A DNA stretch of 64,000 nt from Onthophagus taurus. Its lineage: Eukaryota > Arthropoda > Insecta > Coleoptera > Scarabaeidae. Below the pieces are notes generated by a model. It made no database searches and was not told the origin of the DNA. It was given only the letters and a program-made list of their open reading frames with translations. Of the stretch, positions 1 to 12,700 are shown piece after piece. Made by a program: the position numbers and the translations under genes. The DNA lies in contig NC_091976.1 of the NCBI RefSeq assembly GCF_036711975.1, positions 32,488,001-32,552,000 of the forward strand, written 5' to 3'. Within the stretch, counting starts at the first letter, position 1. Each line of letters begins with the position of its first letter.

Positions 1-720
1 AAGTTGACACAATTTTGTGAAAGATTAAGTTAAAATCAAAATAGCAACATTTTCATTAAAAATTCTTTTTGAAGGATTTCCCCATACAATATTTAAGAGT
101 AATATATCATTTTAAAGAAAAATCTTTACTCTTTAATTTGATATAAGAATCATTTCTTAATCTTCATAAATAAATGAAGTATGACTTTTTAAAGTTTACA
201 CAATTTCGTGATAGATTAAGTTAAAATCAAAGTTGCAACATTTTCATTAAAAATTCTTTTTGAAGGAATTCCCCATACAATATTTAATACTTATATATCA
301 TTTTAAAGAAAAATCTTTACTCTTTAATTTGATATAAGAATAATTTCTTAATCTTCATAAATAAATAAAGTATGACTTTTTAAAGTTTACACAATTTTGT
401 GATAGATTAAATTAAAATCAAAATTCCAACATTTTCATTAAAAATTCTTTTTGAAGGATTTCCACCTACAATATTTAATACTTATATATCATTTTAAAGA
501 GAAATCTTTGCTCTTCAATTTGGCATAAAAATCATGTCTTAATCTTCATAAATAAATGAGATATGACTTTTCAAAGTTGACACATTTTCATGATCGATTA
601 AGAAAAAATCAAAATAGCAACATTTTCATTAAAAATTCTTTTTGAAATCTTATCCACATAAAATTTTTAATTGTTATACATCGTTCTAAGTCCTATTAAA
701 ATCTTAATCTCCAAAACTAA
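1..720. repeat. Tandem satellite, about 191 bp period (array A)
   Basis: Three full copies and a decaying fourth are visible. The phrase AAGTTGACAC or AAGTTTACAC recurs near positions 1, 192, 383 and 574. Copies are about 90% alike at first and fall apart after about 660. The array continues off the left edge. Each unit contains CATTTTAAAG followed by a TTTAATTTG/CTTAATCTTCATAAA block, which is also found in the arrays at 42.1-44.2 kb and 9.7-15.7 kb. No reading frame is kept. Confidence 0.9.
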
Positions 721-2814
721 GGTTGATTAAATTTTTGAAAGATGACAGTATTTTTTATTAAATTAAGTTTATTCCAGTAGAAAGCTCTTAATTACTCTTG
801 AAGAATCTTTCTCGGTTTCTAACCCATTTAAATATTCTTTAATTACATTTTATACATTCATCTTAACAAAATTAAATGAAAGCTCGATTTTACATCTTCC
901 TGTTTAAACTCTTCTTGGAGACTATGTTATGTAAATTTTCAGCGATTAATGCAGAAGGCGAACTTCGCCATAAGTTGTTTGGTCAGTTCCATCAACCAGC
1001 TGGTTATACCAACAGGTGAAATCTACAAGAGAACCTGCAGGCGAATGTTAACCTTTGGTGAAACTGATTTTCTACACCGTATAAGAATGTTTAAGTTATC
1101 TATTAGCAAGCAAATCACATATGGCACACTTTAATAAATCAAATCAAGAATTTTTTGGCGAGATTTTTAAGAAAAAAAATTTAACCGTTAATTCGAATGT
1201 TTAAGAAACTTGAAATCCTTGGTAAATTTAAGAATCGCTTTCAAAATAACCTACAAACTAATTAAAAGTTGTCTTTAAACAATATTTATCAACATGCAAC
1301 CGACAAATAAATTACGTCAAGGTCGGTTCATTTAGATGACTCAATAAAGGCGGTACCATCTCTGACTTACATTCTTAACGTAGATGTTCTATTGTTCGAA
1401 GACGTGCGTTTGGTAAAACGAAGAAGTCGGAGAATTTATCCCTGACCTTGCCGAGAGGAGCAGCACAATTGAAGGAGGAAAACAATACAACTTTTCGTTG
1501 CTTAAAAGATTGAATAGAATTGTTTTTTAAATCGTCATTGTAATTTTAGAACGGAGTTAATGTTTATAAACAGAACATGAAGAATACAAGGATACAGTCA
1601 CCGCTATTTAAACTCAAAACTCAACCGATTATGATTGTTAAATTAAATTTGTTGGACTCGATTAAATTGTTGAATGTGATTAATTTGTAGATAAAAATGT
1701 TGTGATTAGGTAAAGCGTTTTAATTTGAATTAATAAAATAAAAAAATATCTCTTACTTTTATTTTTGTAATAAAATATAATCCAAAACTTTAGCACTATC
1801 TTCACTTATACACTACGCACATTATTAAATCGAAATATAAAAGGTTGGGTGTTAAAAAGTTATGTTCCATACAATATGTAAGAACGTAAGTGGAGAACTG
1901 CGGCGGACAAGCGTCCAAGATTGTTGTAATAGGCTCCTGGTCGAGTTGAAAGCATTCTCTGAAGACCAATCGGACGCAGTCGCACCAGTCCTTAAGGAAT
2001 GTGGATAGCTTGAACTCTACTACAAGTTCTCCATCGAGTACAGTTTATATCAGAAAATACATTTAAAGACACAATTACCTAAAAAAATCATTCTGTGATT
2101 ATGATTTAACAAGAAAATAGATTTAGGTTAACCTAGATTCCATAACAAAAAGAAGTAGTAATTAATTTTACGTAAATTTCGCACGTTATTAGCGTAACCA
2201 AGACTTCTTTGTTCTTCTCTTGGTATTTTTTAAAACAACAATAACATAGTAATAATAATAATGGGTTTGGTTTAAAGTTTAAAGAAAAGTAGAAAGATAA
2301 TTTTTTTTAAACTTTGAAAGTAACACTTTCTTGGTAAATAATAATTGTTATTATAATAATACGGTTAGAAAATGCTTTATTTTTTAAGAAAAGAAAGTGT
2401 ATATCTTTGCAAGATTTTATACTTGTAAATAGTTATTATGGAAAGTGACGTGCCATACAAATCGAAAGTAGAGCTAAGAACCCAAGATTTAATGGTATCT
2501 AGTGCAGAGAAAATTTCATTTAAGCGTTCTTCATCTCGATTGAAGAAATAAACAATTATAAAATAATTGAAGAATTATTTCTAAAGAAGTAGATCAAAAA
2601 AATTAGTTAAGGCAAAAATGGGTCAGAAAGAAAAGTATATCAACTTTAATTCTTATTAAGTTTAATCTTTAATTTCCGCCGATTACTAAAATTACCCAAA
2701 GATAGCCTAATTATTAAAATATCCGCATGTTTCAGCTTTTCCAAGAATTTCGAGGAGATTTACTCGATTACTAAAAAGTTTACAAGAGATATTATCCCAA
2801 AGAGTTAGTGTAAC
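721..2814. other. AT-rich intergenic DNA without a convincing gene
   Basis: No gene can be defended here. Two islands are less AT-rich than their surroundings. Positions 926-1014 read as a short open stretch between a possible acceptor (TTTTCAG) and a possible donor (GTGAAA). Positions 1890-2040 read for about 30 codons on the plus strand before a stop. Neither matches a family I know, and neither has a partner exon that I can find. The rest is A/T runs and scattered short repeats. Confidence 0.6.
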
Positions 2815-5800
2815 TTTACAATGCATAGCATTAAAGGGGTAGTGCCGAGGTCGCTTGCGGCCGAGGCTCTAGAATTTAATCTATTAACGAGATTTTAACA
2901 AAAACTCTATAATTTACAGTGTTAAAAAGATAGTGCCGAGGTCGCTTGCCGCCGAGGACCTGAAATGTACTCTATAAACGAGATATTAACCGAGATTCTA
3001 TAATTTGCTGTGTTAAAGAGATAGTGCCGAGGTCGCTTGCGGCCGAGGCTCTAGAATTTAATCTATTACCGAGATTTTAACAAAGACTCTATAATTTACA
3101 GTGTTAAAAAGATAGTGCCGAGGTCGCTTGCGGCCGAGGCCCTAGAATTGACTCCATTATTGAGATATAAACAGAAACTCCATAATTTACGGTGTTAAAA
3201 AGATTATGCCGAGGTCGCTTGCGGCCGAGGCCCTGAAATGTACTCTATAAACGAGATATTAACCGAGATTCTATAATTTGCAGTGTTAAAGAGATAGTGC
3301 CGAGGTCGCTTGCGGCCGAGGTTCTATAATTTAATCTATTAGCGAGATTTTAACAAAGACTCTATAATTTACAGTGTTAAAAAGATAGTGCCGAGGTCGC
3401 TTGCGGCCGAGGCCCTAGAATTGACTCCATTATCGAGATATTAACAGAACTCCATAATTTATAGTGTTAAAAAGATTGTGCCGAGGTTGCTTCCCGCCGA
3501 GGACTTGAAATGTACTCTATAAACGAGATATTAACCGAGATTCTATAATTTGCAGTATTAAAGAGATAGTGCCGAGGTCGCTTGCGGCCGAGGCTCTAGA
3601 ATTTAATCCATTACCGAGATTTTAACAAAGACTCTATAATTTACAGTGTTAAAAAGATAGTGCCGAGGTCGCTTGCGGCCGAGGCCCTGGAATCTACTCT
3701 ATAAACGAGATATTAACCTAGACTGTATAATTTGCAGTGTTAAAGCGATAGTGCCAAGGTCGCTTGCGGCCGAGGCCCTGGAATTTACTCCATTACCGAG
3801 ATATTAATAGAGACTCTATAATTTATAGTGTTAAAAAGATAGTGCCGAGGTCGCTTGCGACCGAGGCCCTAGAATTGACTCCATTATCGAGATATTAACA
3901 GAAACTCTATAATTTCAAAGATTGTGCCGAGGTTGCTTGCGGCCGAGGCCCTGAAATGTACTCTATAAACGAGATATTAACCGAGATTCTATAATTTGCA
4001 GTGTTAAAGAGATAGTGGTCGAGGTCGCTTGCGGCCGAGACCCTGGAATCTGTTCTAATTCTATTGAAGACATATGCGAAACTTTACAATGTATAGCGTT
4101 AAAGGGGTAATGCCTAGGTAGCTTGCGGCCGAGGCCCTAGAATTGACTCCATTACCGAGATATTAACAGAAACTCCATAATTTACAGTGTTAAAAAGATA
4201 GTGCCGAGGTCGCTTGCGGCCGAGGCCTGAAATCTACTCTATAAACGAGCTATTAACCGAGATTCTATAGTTTGCAGTGTTAAAGAGATAGTGCCGAGGT
4301 CGCTTGCGGCCGAGGCCCTGGAATTTACTCCATTGCCGAGATATTAATAGAGACTCCATAATTTATAGTGTTAAAAAGATAGTGCCGAAGTCGCTTGCGG
4401 CCGAGGCCCTCGAATTGAGTCCATTATCGAGATATTAACAGAAACTCTGTAATTTACAGTGTTAAAAAGATTGTGCCGAGGTTGCTTGCCGCCGAGGCCC
4501 TGAAATGTACTCTATAAATGAGATATTAACCGAGATTCTATAATTTGCAGTGTTAAAGAGATAGTGCCGAGGTCGCTTGCGGCTGAGGCTCTAGAATTAA
4601 ATCCTTTACCGAGATTTTAAGAAAGACTATAATTTACTGTGTTAAAAAGAGAGTGCCGAGGTCGCTTCCGGCTCCGGCCCTGGAATCTACTCTATAAACG
4701 AGATATTAACCTAGACTCTATAATTTGCAGTGTTAAAGCGATAGTGCCAAGGTCGCTTGCGGCCGAGACCCTGGAATTTACTCCATTGCCGAGATATTAA
4801 CAGAAACTCTAGTTTACAGTGTTAAAAAGATTGTGCCGAGGTCGCTTGCGGCCGAAGCCCTGAAATCTATTCTATAAACGAGATATTAACCGAGATTCTA
4901 CAATTTGCAGTATTAAAAAGATAGTGCCGAGGTCGCTTGCAGCCGAGGCTCTAGAATTTAATTCATTACCGAGATATTAAGAGAGACTTTATAATTTGCA
5001 ATGTTAAAAAAATAGTGCCGAGGTCGCTTGCGGCCGAGACCCTAAAATGTACTCTATAAACGAGATATTAACCGAGATTCTATAATTTGCAGTGTTAAAG
5101 AGATAGTGTCGAGGTCGCTTGCGGCCGAGGCTCTAGAATTAAATCCTTTACCGAGATTTTAACAAAGACTCTATAATTTACAGTGTTAAAAAGATAATAC
5201 CGAGGTCGCTTCCGGCTCCGGCCCTGGAATCTACTCTATAAACGAGATATTAACCTAGACTCTATAATTTGCAGTGTTAAAGCGATAGTGCCAAGGTCGC
5301 TTGCGGCCGAGGCCCTGGAATTTACTCCATTGCCGAAATATTAATAGAGACTCTATAATTTCTAGTCTTAAAAAGATGGTGCCGAGGTCGCTAGCGGCCG
5401 AGGCTCTAGAATTTAATCCATTACTGAGATTTTAAGAGAGACTCTATAATTTACAGTTTTAAAAAGATAGTACCAAAGTTGCTCGCGGCCGAAGCCCTGA
5501 AATGTACTCTATAAACGAGATATTAACCGAGATTCTATAATTTGCAGTGTTAAAGAGATAGTGCCGAGGTAGCTTGCGGCCGAGGCCCTGGAATTTACTC
5601 CATTGCCGAGATATTAATAGAGACTCTATAATTTATAGTGGTAAAAACATAGTGAAGAAGTCGCTTGCGGCCGAGGCCCTGGAACCTACTCTATAAAAGA
5701 GATATTAACCAATACTCTATAATTAGCAGTGTTAAAGAGATGGTGCCGAGGTCGCTTGTGGCCGAGGCCTTCGAATCTACTTCATTACCGAAATATTATC

Positions 5801-5925
5801 CGAGTCTCTATAAGTTACAGTATTAAAAAGATAGTTGCAGCTATGTATTGTAATCTACTTCATTAAACAGATATTAACCGAGACTCTACAATTTGCAGAG
5901 TTAAAGAGATAGTGCGAGGTCGTTT
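2815..5925. repeat. Tandem satellite, about 91 bp period with a GC-rich core (array B)
   Basis: About 33 copies. Each is an AT-rich spacer (CGAGATATTAAC, CTATAATTT, GTGTTAAA) followed by a GC-rich core, GCCGAGGTCGCTTGCGGCC. In the core the heptamer GCCGAGG occurs twice as a direct repeat around TCGCTTGC. Neighbouring units alternate between variants (CTAGAATTTAATC against CTGAAATGTACTC), so larger two- or three-unit repeats exist. Scattered copies are mutated, for example TTGCTTCCC near 3490. The last units (5770-5925) are degenerate. The same core is one arm of a palindrome at 62369-62468. Confidence 0.93.
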
Positions 5926-7080
5926 GATACCAAGGAACAACAATCAACTCTATTGAAGAGGTATTAACTGAGATACCACATTGTTTAAGATTACTCAAGG
6001 TGTTCTAATCATTGCCAAAATGTTCAAGAGTTTCTAATGAGGTATAAACATAATTAAATAATTCTGCATTGTATTCGGTTAGGTTGAGTTGGCTTACTTT
6101 GGAGATGGATTACTTCGAGGTTGAGTTGCTTCGGGGTGCAGTCGCTTTGGGATTGAGATACTTTAACTAGGATTAGCTTACTGCCGAAATGGATTAAATT
6201 GTTTCTTCTGAGTTGGTCTGCTTTTGGATTAGAAGCATGCAGTAGAATTGAAAAGTCATCAACTTCAAAGCAACGCATCTAGTCCTAAAGCAACCCATCG
6301 TCAAAGGAACCCAACCTCGAATCAATGATTTAAGATAAAAAATAATCTTGGGTAATCTTAGTAATTCCTAAAAAATTTTTGGAAATTATTTAAAACATGG
6401 AAATTATTAGAAATCTTATTCAATCTTTGTAGTAATTATATGAAAATCATTAAAAATCGTCTAGATATCCTTATTCAAGCTTTTAACCTTAGGTTGGCTT
6501 TTTAAGATTAGCCAGGAAATTCTAATTATTAAAATATCCAGATGTTTCCAAGGATATTTAAATGATTTTCAATGATTTTCATAGAATTATTACAAACATT
6601 GAATGAGATTTACCCAAGATTATTTATTATTTTAGCGTTAACACTAACCTATCGCAAAGTTCCAAGAAGAAGATTCCAAGAATTTTTAAGGAATTGTTTC
6701 GAGGTTGAGTTTCTTTGATGATGTATTGCTTTGGAGCTAGATTACTTTGACGTTGCGTTGCTTTCAAGTTGAGTTACTTTACGATTGAGTTGGATTGGCT
6801 TAGTTTTAATATTGGAATACTTCAGAGTTGTGTTGCTTTGTCATTAGGTTACTTTAAGGTTGGGACGCTTTTAATTTTAAAATTGTCAATATGGTCAATG
6901 GTTTTCTATTTTGTCAAAGCTTTGAAACTTTTGAAGAGACTCCCTTTTAATTTTATTGTATTGTTTTATCTTTTCCCAATATTGTGGAGAAGTTTCTAAT
7001 CGATTAAAATCATTTTGACACACACCAATAAAATCGTTCTGTTCCATGCCAACAAAAAAATTCTTCTGCAAAAATTTCAA
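5926..7080. repeat. Decayed 21 bp-type minisatellite
   Basis: Positions 6070-6300 and 6690-6870 are built from a degenerate word close to GGTTGAGTTGCTTTGGGAT, repeated about every 20-21 bp. The stretch between (6320-6620) has a different loose repeat based on AATTATT/AAATCTT words. Positions 6530-6556 repeat a phrase also present at 2709-2735 (CTAATTATTAAAATATCC), so related sequence lies on both sides of array B. The short open frames here follow the repeat and are not genes. Confidence 0.55.
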
Positions 7081-8133
7081 ATGAATTCTTTAGTTTAATC
7101 GTTTCGTATAGCGTAAATAATCATGTAAAGAATTTTTGTTACAACAAAAAAATTAAATAAATTAATTATCTTAATCCTTGAATACATCCATATATAGATA
7201 AAGTAACTTAACACATTCTTATAGATAAAACGGGATTTCGCTAAGAAACGGTGCCTAACCATCGAGTATTGAGAACGTTAAGGTCATAGGAGCAGAGACA
7301 CGATTAAAATAGCTTGGTGTTGGCATCATTCGTGTTTTACTTGGTTGTCTTTGGTATGAGTGACACAAAGTAAAACATAACATCGGTCAGGTCATGTAAC
7401 TGTAAATTCGATTTTACCATTTACAACAAATACTATTATTATAGCATTCATACCACATCTGAACATAATAGGTGTTAATTAAAATTTTTAGCGATCTAAT
7501 GAAATTATGGCGTGAATAAATTCTTTTCTTATGTAATTTAAATCGATTACAATTAAAATTTCTAACCGCGAAGAGTTAGTCGTGCAAAAGAATCGTAATG
7601 CCCGTACAAGGCAGTGAAAGTTTAAGGATAACGAACGTTCAAGAATTTTTTTTTGCACAATCGATAAAACTAATTTACATCGAATAACAATTAAATTGCA
7701 ACAATTTAAATTAATTTAAGGTGAGTTATTATTATTACCTTAGAATCTAATTTATTTAATTATGCATTCATAACTTTGCATAGCCTCCAAATTATTACAA
7801 AACTAACAAATAGAGCTTGTTTACATTTTGCTCGGTTCCTTGACCGCGTTCTGATTGATTTGTTACGTGCAAGAACCTTTCACGTTAGAACTTTCTAATG
7901 ATAATATATTACAGATTGAGCCTCTTCGAATCAAAATGAACATATTTAATGTTTAAAAAAATCGCATGCTAGAAAATTCAACCGGACGTTAAATTACATC
8001 TACGCTTGTCCGGCTTTAATGTAAAATGTCCCGTTGCGTTTCTGCAATCAGTCATTTATTTGTGCTTGGTTTCACACAGTTAGAATTTCTCACATGATAG
8101 AATTTGATTGACAGGTAATTTAAGTTGTTTTAT
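7081..8133. other. AT-rich spacer downstream of the GST gene
   Basis: I see no coding region, RNA gene or clear repeat here. The base composition is ordinary AT-rich intergenic DNA. The 3' untranslated region of the minus-strand GST gene must end somewhere just below 8134, but no single polyadenylation signal stands out. Confidence 0.5.
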
Positions 8134-9497
8134 TTAAAGTTTAGCGCCAAAAATATCAATTTCTTTTTTAATAAATTGGTTAAGTTTTGAATGGGCTTCT
8201 TGATAATAAGGCGCCGCTTCTTTTTGAACTCTTTGCATCCAATCCTTTAATTTTTGATGATTCATTGTTGGATCAAATCCAGCCATTCCTATAATAGTGA
8301 TTTATATTACAAGTGGGCTAAAAACATAATTACAGTACGAGTGTGGAGTAATCACACGAGTACTGTAATTATGCTCTAGCCCACGTGTGATATACAGCAT
8401 TTTATCTACGACTGCTAAAAATTACTAAAAAATCAATTTCTTTAGAAAAGTCTATTTGACATTTATAAAAATATTTTGAAATGATTGTTGTCAATTTTGA
8501 ATTGTCAGTTTCAACATGTTTACTCATCTGGAATAAGTGTTTCGAAATGTAAAAACATAACAATTAATGTTTATAATAAATAGTATTGTTTCTCTGTAAG
8601 TAGGTAGCACTTTTTCTTTTGTATTGTTGCTCGTTTCAATAAATTAAGTCTGTTCTGATTAGGCTAAAAATGCGTTACGTAATGAAACCAGTGCGGTAAT
8701 GAACTTCATTACGTAACTCAAATGAGTGCGGTAATGATGACTTATCCAAGCAATCGTAGATAAAAAAATTTATTAAATTAATTTTATTAATACTTAATAC
8801 TTACTTAATTGTTCGATTTCACAAGCAGCCCAAATATCAGCTGCTGTAAGATGATCTCCATTAATAAAAGGACCAGGGGTTAACCATAATCTTTCAATTT
8901 CACCCAAACATTTCTCAACGTTCCCTTCTAACGCTTCTAAACGATTTCGTGGAACTTCCTTTCCAAACAATTTAGGAAATAAGAACTATAAAAAAAGAAC
9001 GTTTCTTTTTGTCTAATTTAAAGAGATTATTATTTACAGCTTTTTGGAAATAAGTTGCGCAAAATAATCGTGTGTTTAAATGTTGCCATTCTAAATATTC
9101 GTCGATTCTTGCTTGGGCTTGAGGATCGTCTGAGTACCAATTTGTTGGTAATTGTCTGGTTCGAGATAAATATCTTAAAATAGCGATGCTAAAAAAATAT
9201 TTAATTTAATTGAAACAAATTATTTTTTTTTTTAATTTTACCTCTCGCTTAAATTGAAATCGTCGTCGGAAATAGCTGGAACTTTTTTTGATTTATTTAA
9301 TTTGGCGAATTTTTCGGTTAAATGCTGACCTAAAAGTTTGCACATCATTAATTAAATTAACTTAATTAAATATTGTAAATTTTACCTTGACCGATCAGCA
9401 CTTCAACCGGTTCAAAAGGAATATTATTTCCTTTTAGAATAATGTATATCGCTCTGGATGGTTGTGATAAAAAATCAAAATAAAGTTTGAGTACCAT
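8134..9497 (-). CDS. Glutathione S-transferase, theta class (five exons)
   Basis: Conjugates glutathione to electrophiles in the cytosol, as expected of insect theta GSTs. Exons: complement(8134..8288, 8805..8985, 9038..9188, 9242..9329, 9386..9497), 687 nt, 228 aa, the usual family length. All introns are GT/AG and phases join exactly. Residues 1-80 form the thioredoxin-like domain. SQPSRA at 11-16 carries the theta catalytic serine (Ser11), and KVPAI followed by an SES near residue 67 marks the glutathione site. The all-helical C-terminal domain contains PGPFINGDHLTAADIWAACE, and the sequence at the last junction reads EIEQLR-MAGFDP, typical of theta enzymes. The start has A at -3 and a TATA box about 70 bp upstream. 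Three introns are about 50 bp. The last intron (8289-8804) is enlarged by MITE-like inserts. Next to a CYP9 gene it suggests a detoxification neighbourhood, but the genes are divergent and 6.7 kb apart. Confidence 0.93.
8303..8394. repeat. Foldback hairpin in the last GST intron
   Basis: The left arm 8303-8346 and right arm 8352-8394 are inverted copies with a few mismatches. Both contain GTGGGCTA and CATAATTACAGTAC. The spacer is only a few bases, so this would fold into a near-continuous hairpin. It lies just inside the acceptor end of the intron and looks like a small foldback MITE. I cannot fix its target-site duplication. Confidence 0.65.
8400..8766. mobile_element. MITE-like element with 17 bp terminal inverted repeats
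   Basis: The left end reads TTTTATCTACGACTGCT and the right end, reversed, reads TTTTATCTACGATTGCT (one mismatch). Inside is a second palindrome around 8668-8720, with GTTACGTAATGAA facing TTCATTACGTAAC, and two copies of GTGCGGTAATGA. There is no coding capacity. The family is not identified. Its insertion explains most of the unusual length of this GST intron. Confidence 0.55.
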
Positions 9498-9564
9498 CTT
9501 TTACAACGTTTAATCGGAGAGTGACAAACAAAAATTTAAGTGGTTGTTGTAGGCTCAGTATCTG

Positions 9565-9572
9565 TTTTTATA
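9565..9572 (-). promoter_or_regulatory. TATA box of the GST gene
   Basis: On the minus strand this reads TATAAAAA, about 68-75 bp upstream of the GST start codon. A start of transcription about 30 bp further on, near 9541, would leave a 5' leader of about 45 nt. Position and sequence fit a TATA-type core promoter. No clear initiator consensus is present. Confidence 0.5.
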
Positions 9573-9747
9573 CAGCGATTAAAAAGTACAAACACTCTAT
9601 TTTTAAATTTTATATCTACAAAGTGTCTACATATCTACAAATTTAAAACATTCTTCACTTCAAATTTTAGTATTTTCGAAATATATGCAACCCAATTATT
9701 TATTGGATATAATTCATAAATACGATTTTCGTGAAAATTCATAAATA

Positions 9748-12700
9748 TAAATCGTATCTCAAAAACGAAATGAGATATCATCCTGAAACAAAAAACATTT
9801 TAAAGTAGATTTAATGAAGATTAAAGGTGCCATAAATAATTTCTTATTTCCCATAAGCAGCATTGTTATGATATTTTATTCAATCTCTGCATGTTTGATT
9901 ATTATAGATTCTAAAAAAATCGTATCTCAAAAACGAATTGAGATATCATCATGAAATAAAGATCATTTTAAAGGAAATTTCATAAAGATTTAATGTGCCA
10001 TAAATAGTTTCTTATTTCCCATAAGCAGGGTTGTTATGATTTTTTTAATCAAAGTCTGCATATTTGATTATTTTAGATTTGAAATGTAGATATTTTAAAA
10101 AATCGTATCTCAAAAACGAATTGAAATATGATTATGAAATTAAGATAATTTTAAAGCAAATTTCGTGTAGATTTAATGTGCCATAAATAATTTCTTATTT
10201 CTCATAAGCAGCGTTGTTATGATTTTTTTATTCAACCTCTGCATATTTGTATTTTATAGATTTTAAAAAAATCGTATCTCAAAAACGAATAGAGATATCA
10301 CCATGAAATAAAGTACATTTTAAAGCAAATTTCATGAAGATTTAATGTGAAACAAATAATTTCTTGTTTTTCATAAGCAGCATTGTTATCATTTTTTAAG
10401 TCAACCTCAGCATGTTTGATTATCATAGATTTTTAGAAAATCGTATCTTAAAAACGAATTAAGATATCATCATAAAATAAAGAACATATTAAAGCAAATT
10501 TTATGAAGATTTAATGCGCCATAAATAATTTCTTATTTCTCATAAGCAGCGCTGTTATGATTTTTTTATTCAACTTCTGCATGTTTGATTATCATAGATT
10601 TAAAAAAAATCGTATCTCAAAAACGAATTGAGATATCATCATGAAATAAAGAGCATTTTAAAGCAAATTTCATGTAGATTTAATGTGCCATAAATAATTT
10701 CTTATTTTCTATAAGCAGCGTTGTTATCATTTTTTAAATCAACCTCAGCATGTTTGATTATCATAAATTTTTAAAAAGTCGTATCTCAAAAACGAATTAA
10801 GATATCATCATAAAATAAAGAACATATTAAAGCAAATTCCATGAAGATTTAATGTGCCATAAATAATTTCTTGTTTTTCATAAGCAGCGTTGTTATCATT
10901 TTTTAAATCAACCTCAGCATGTTCGATTATCATAAATGTTTAAAAATCGTATCTCAAAAACGAATTAAGATATCATCATAAAATAAAGAACATATTAAAG
11001 CAAATTTTATGAAGATTTAATGCGCCATAAATAATTTCTTATTTCTCATAAGCAGCGCTGTTATGATTTTTTTATTCAACTTCTGCATGTTTGATTATCA
11101 TAGATTTAAAAAAAATCGTATCTCAAAAACGAATTGAGATATCATCATGAAATAAAGAGCATTTTAAAGCAAATTTCATGTAGATTTAATGTGCCACAAA
11201 TAATTTCTTGTTTTTCATAAGCAGCATTGTTATCATTTTTTAAGTCAACTTCAGCATGTTTGATTATCATAAATTTTTAAAAAGTCGTATCTCAAAAACG
11301 AATTAAGATATCATCATAAAATAAAGAACATTTTAAAGCAAATTTTATGAAGATTTCATGTCCCATAAATAATTTCTTATTTTCCATAAGCAGCGTTGTT
11401 ATGATTTTTTTATTCAATCTCTGCATGTTTGATTGTTATAGATTTTTAAAAAATCGTATCTCAAAAACGAATTGAGATATCATCATGAAATAAAGATCAT
11501 TTTAAAGGAAATTTCATAAAGATTTAATGTGCCGTAAATAGTTTCTTATTTCCCATAAGCAGGGTTGTTATGATTTTTTTAATCAAAGTCTGCATGTTTG
11601 ATTATTTTAGATTTGAAATGTAGATATTTTAAAAAATCGTATCTCAAAAACGAATTGAGATATGATTATGAAATTAAGATAATTTTAAAGCAAATTTCGT
11701 CTAGATTTAATATGCCATGAATAATTTCTTATTACCCATAAGCACCGTTGTTATGATTTTTTTATTCAACCTCTGCTTATTTGTATTTTATAGATTTTTA
11801 AAAAATCGTATCTGAAAAACGAATTAAGATATCATCATGAAATAAAGTGCATTTTAAAGCAAATTCCATGAAGATTTAATGTGCCATAAATAATTTCTTG
11901 TTTTTCATAAGCAGCGTTGTTATCATTTTTTAAATCAACCTCAGCATGTTTGATTATCATTAATGTTTAAAAAGCGTATCTCAAAAATGAATTGAGATAT
12001 CATCATGAAATGAAGAACATTTTAAACCAAATTTCATGAAGATTTAATGTGCCACAAATAATTTCTTGTTTTTCATAAGCAGCATTGTTATCATTTTTTA
12101 AGTCAACCTCAGCATGTTTGATTATCATAAATTTTTAAAAAGTCGTATCTCAAAAACGGATTAAGATATCATCATAAAATAAAGAACATATTAAAGCAAA
12201 TTTTATGAAGATTTAATGCGCCATAAATTATTTCTTATTTCTCATAAGCAGCGCTATTATAATTTTTTTATTCAACTTCTGCATGTTTGATTATCATAGA
12301 TTTTTAAAAAATCGTATCTCAAAAACGAATTGAGATATCATCATGAAATAAAGATCATTTTAAAGGAAATTTCATAAAGATTGAATGTGCCATAAATAGT
12401 TTTTTAATTCCCATAAGCAGCGTTGTTATGATTTTTTTATTCAACCTCTGCGTATTTGTGTTTTATAGATTTTTAAAAAATCGTATCTCAAAAACGAATT
12501 GAGATATCATCATGAAATAAAGATCATTTTAAAGGAAATTTCATAAAGATTGAATGTGCCATAAATAGTTTTTTATTTCCCATAAGCAGGGTTGTTATGA
12601 TTTTTTTATTCAACCTCTGTGTATTTGTATTTTATAGATTTTTAAAAAATCGTATCTCAAAAACGAATAGAGATATCACCATGAAATAAAGAACATTTTA

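Noticed and set aside
2815..5925. CRISPR-like array of a GC-rich repeat separated by spacers
   Set aside because: The spacers are themselves near-identical and the context is an insect nuclear genome with spliced genes. It is a satellite.
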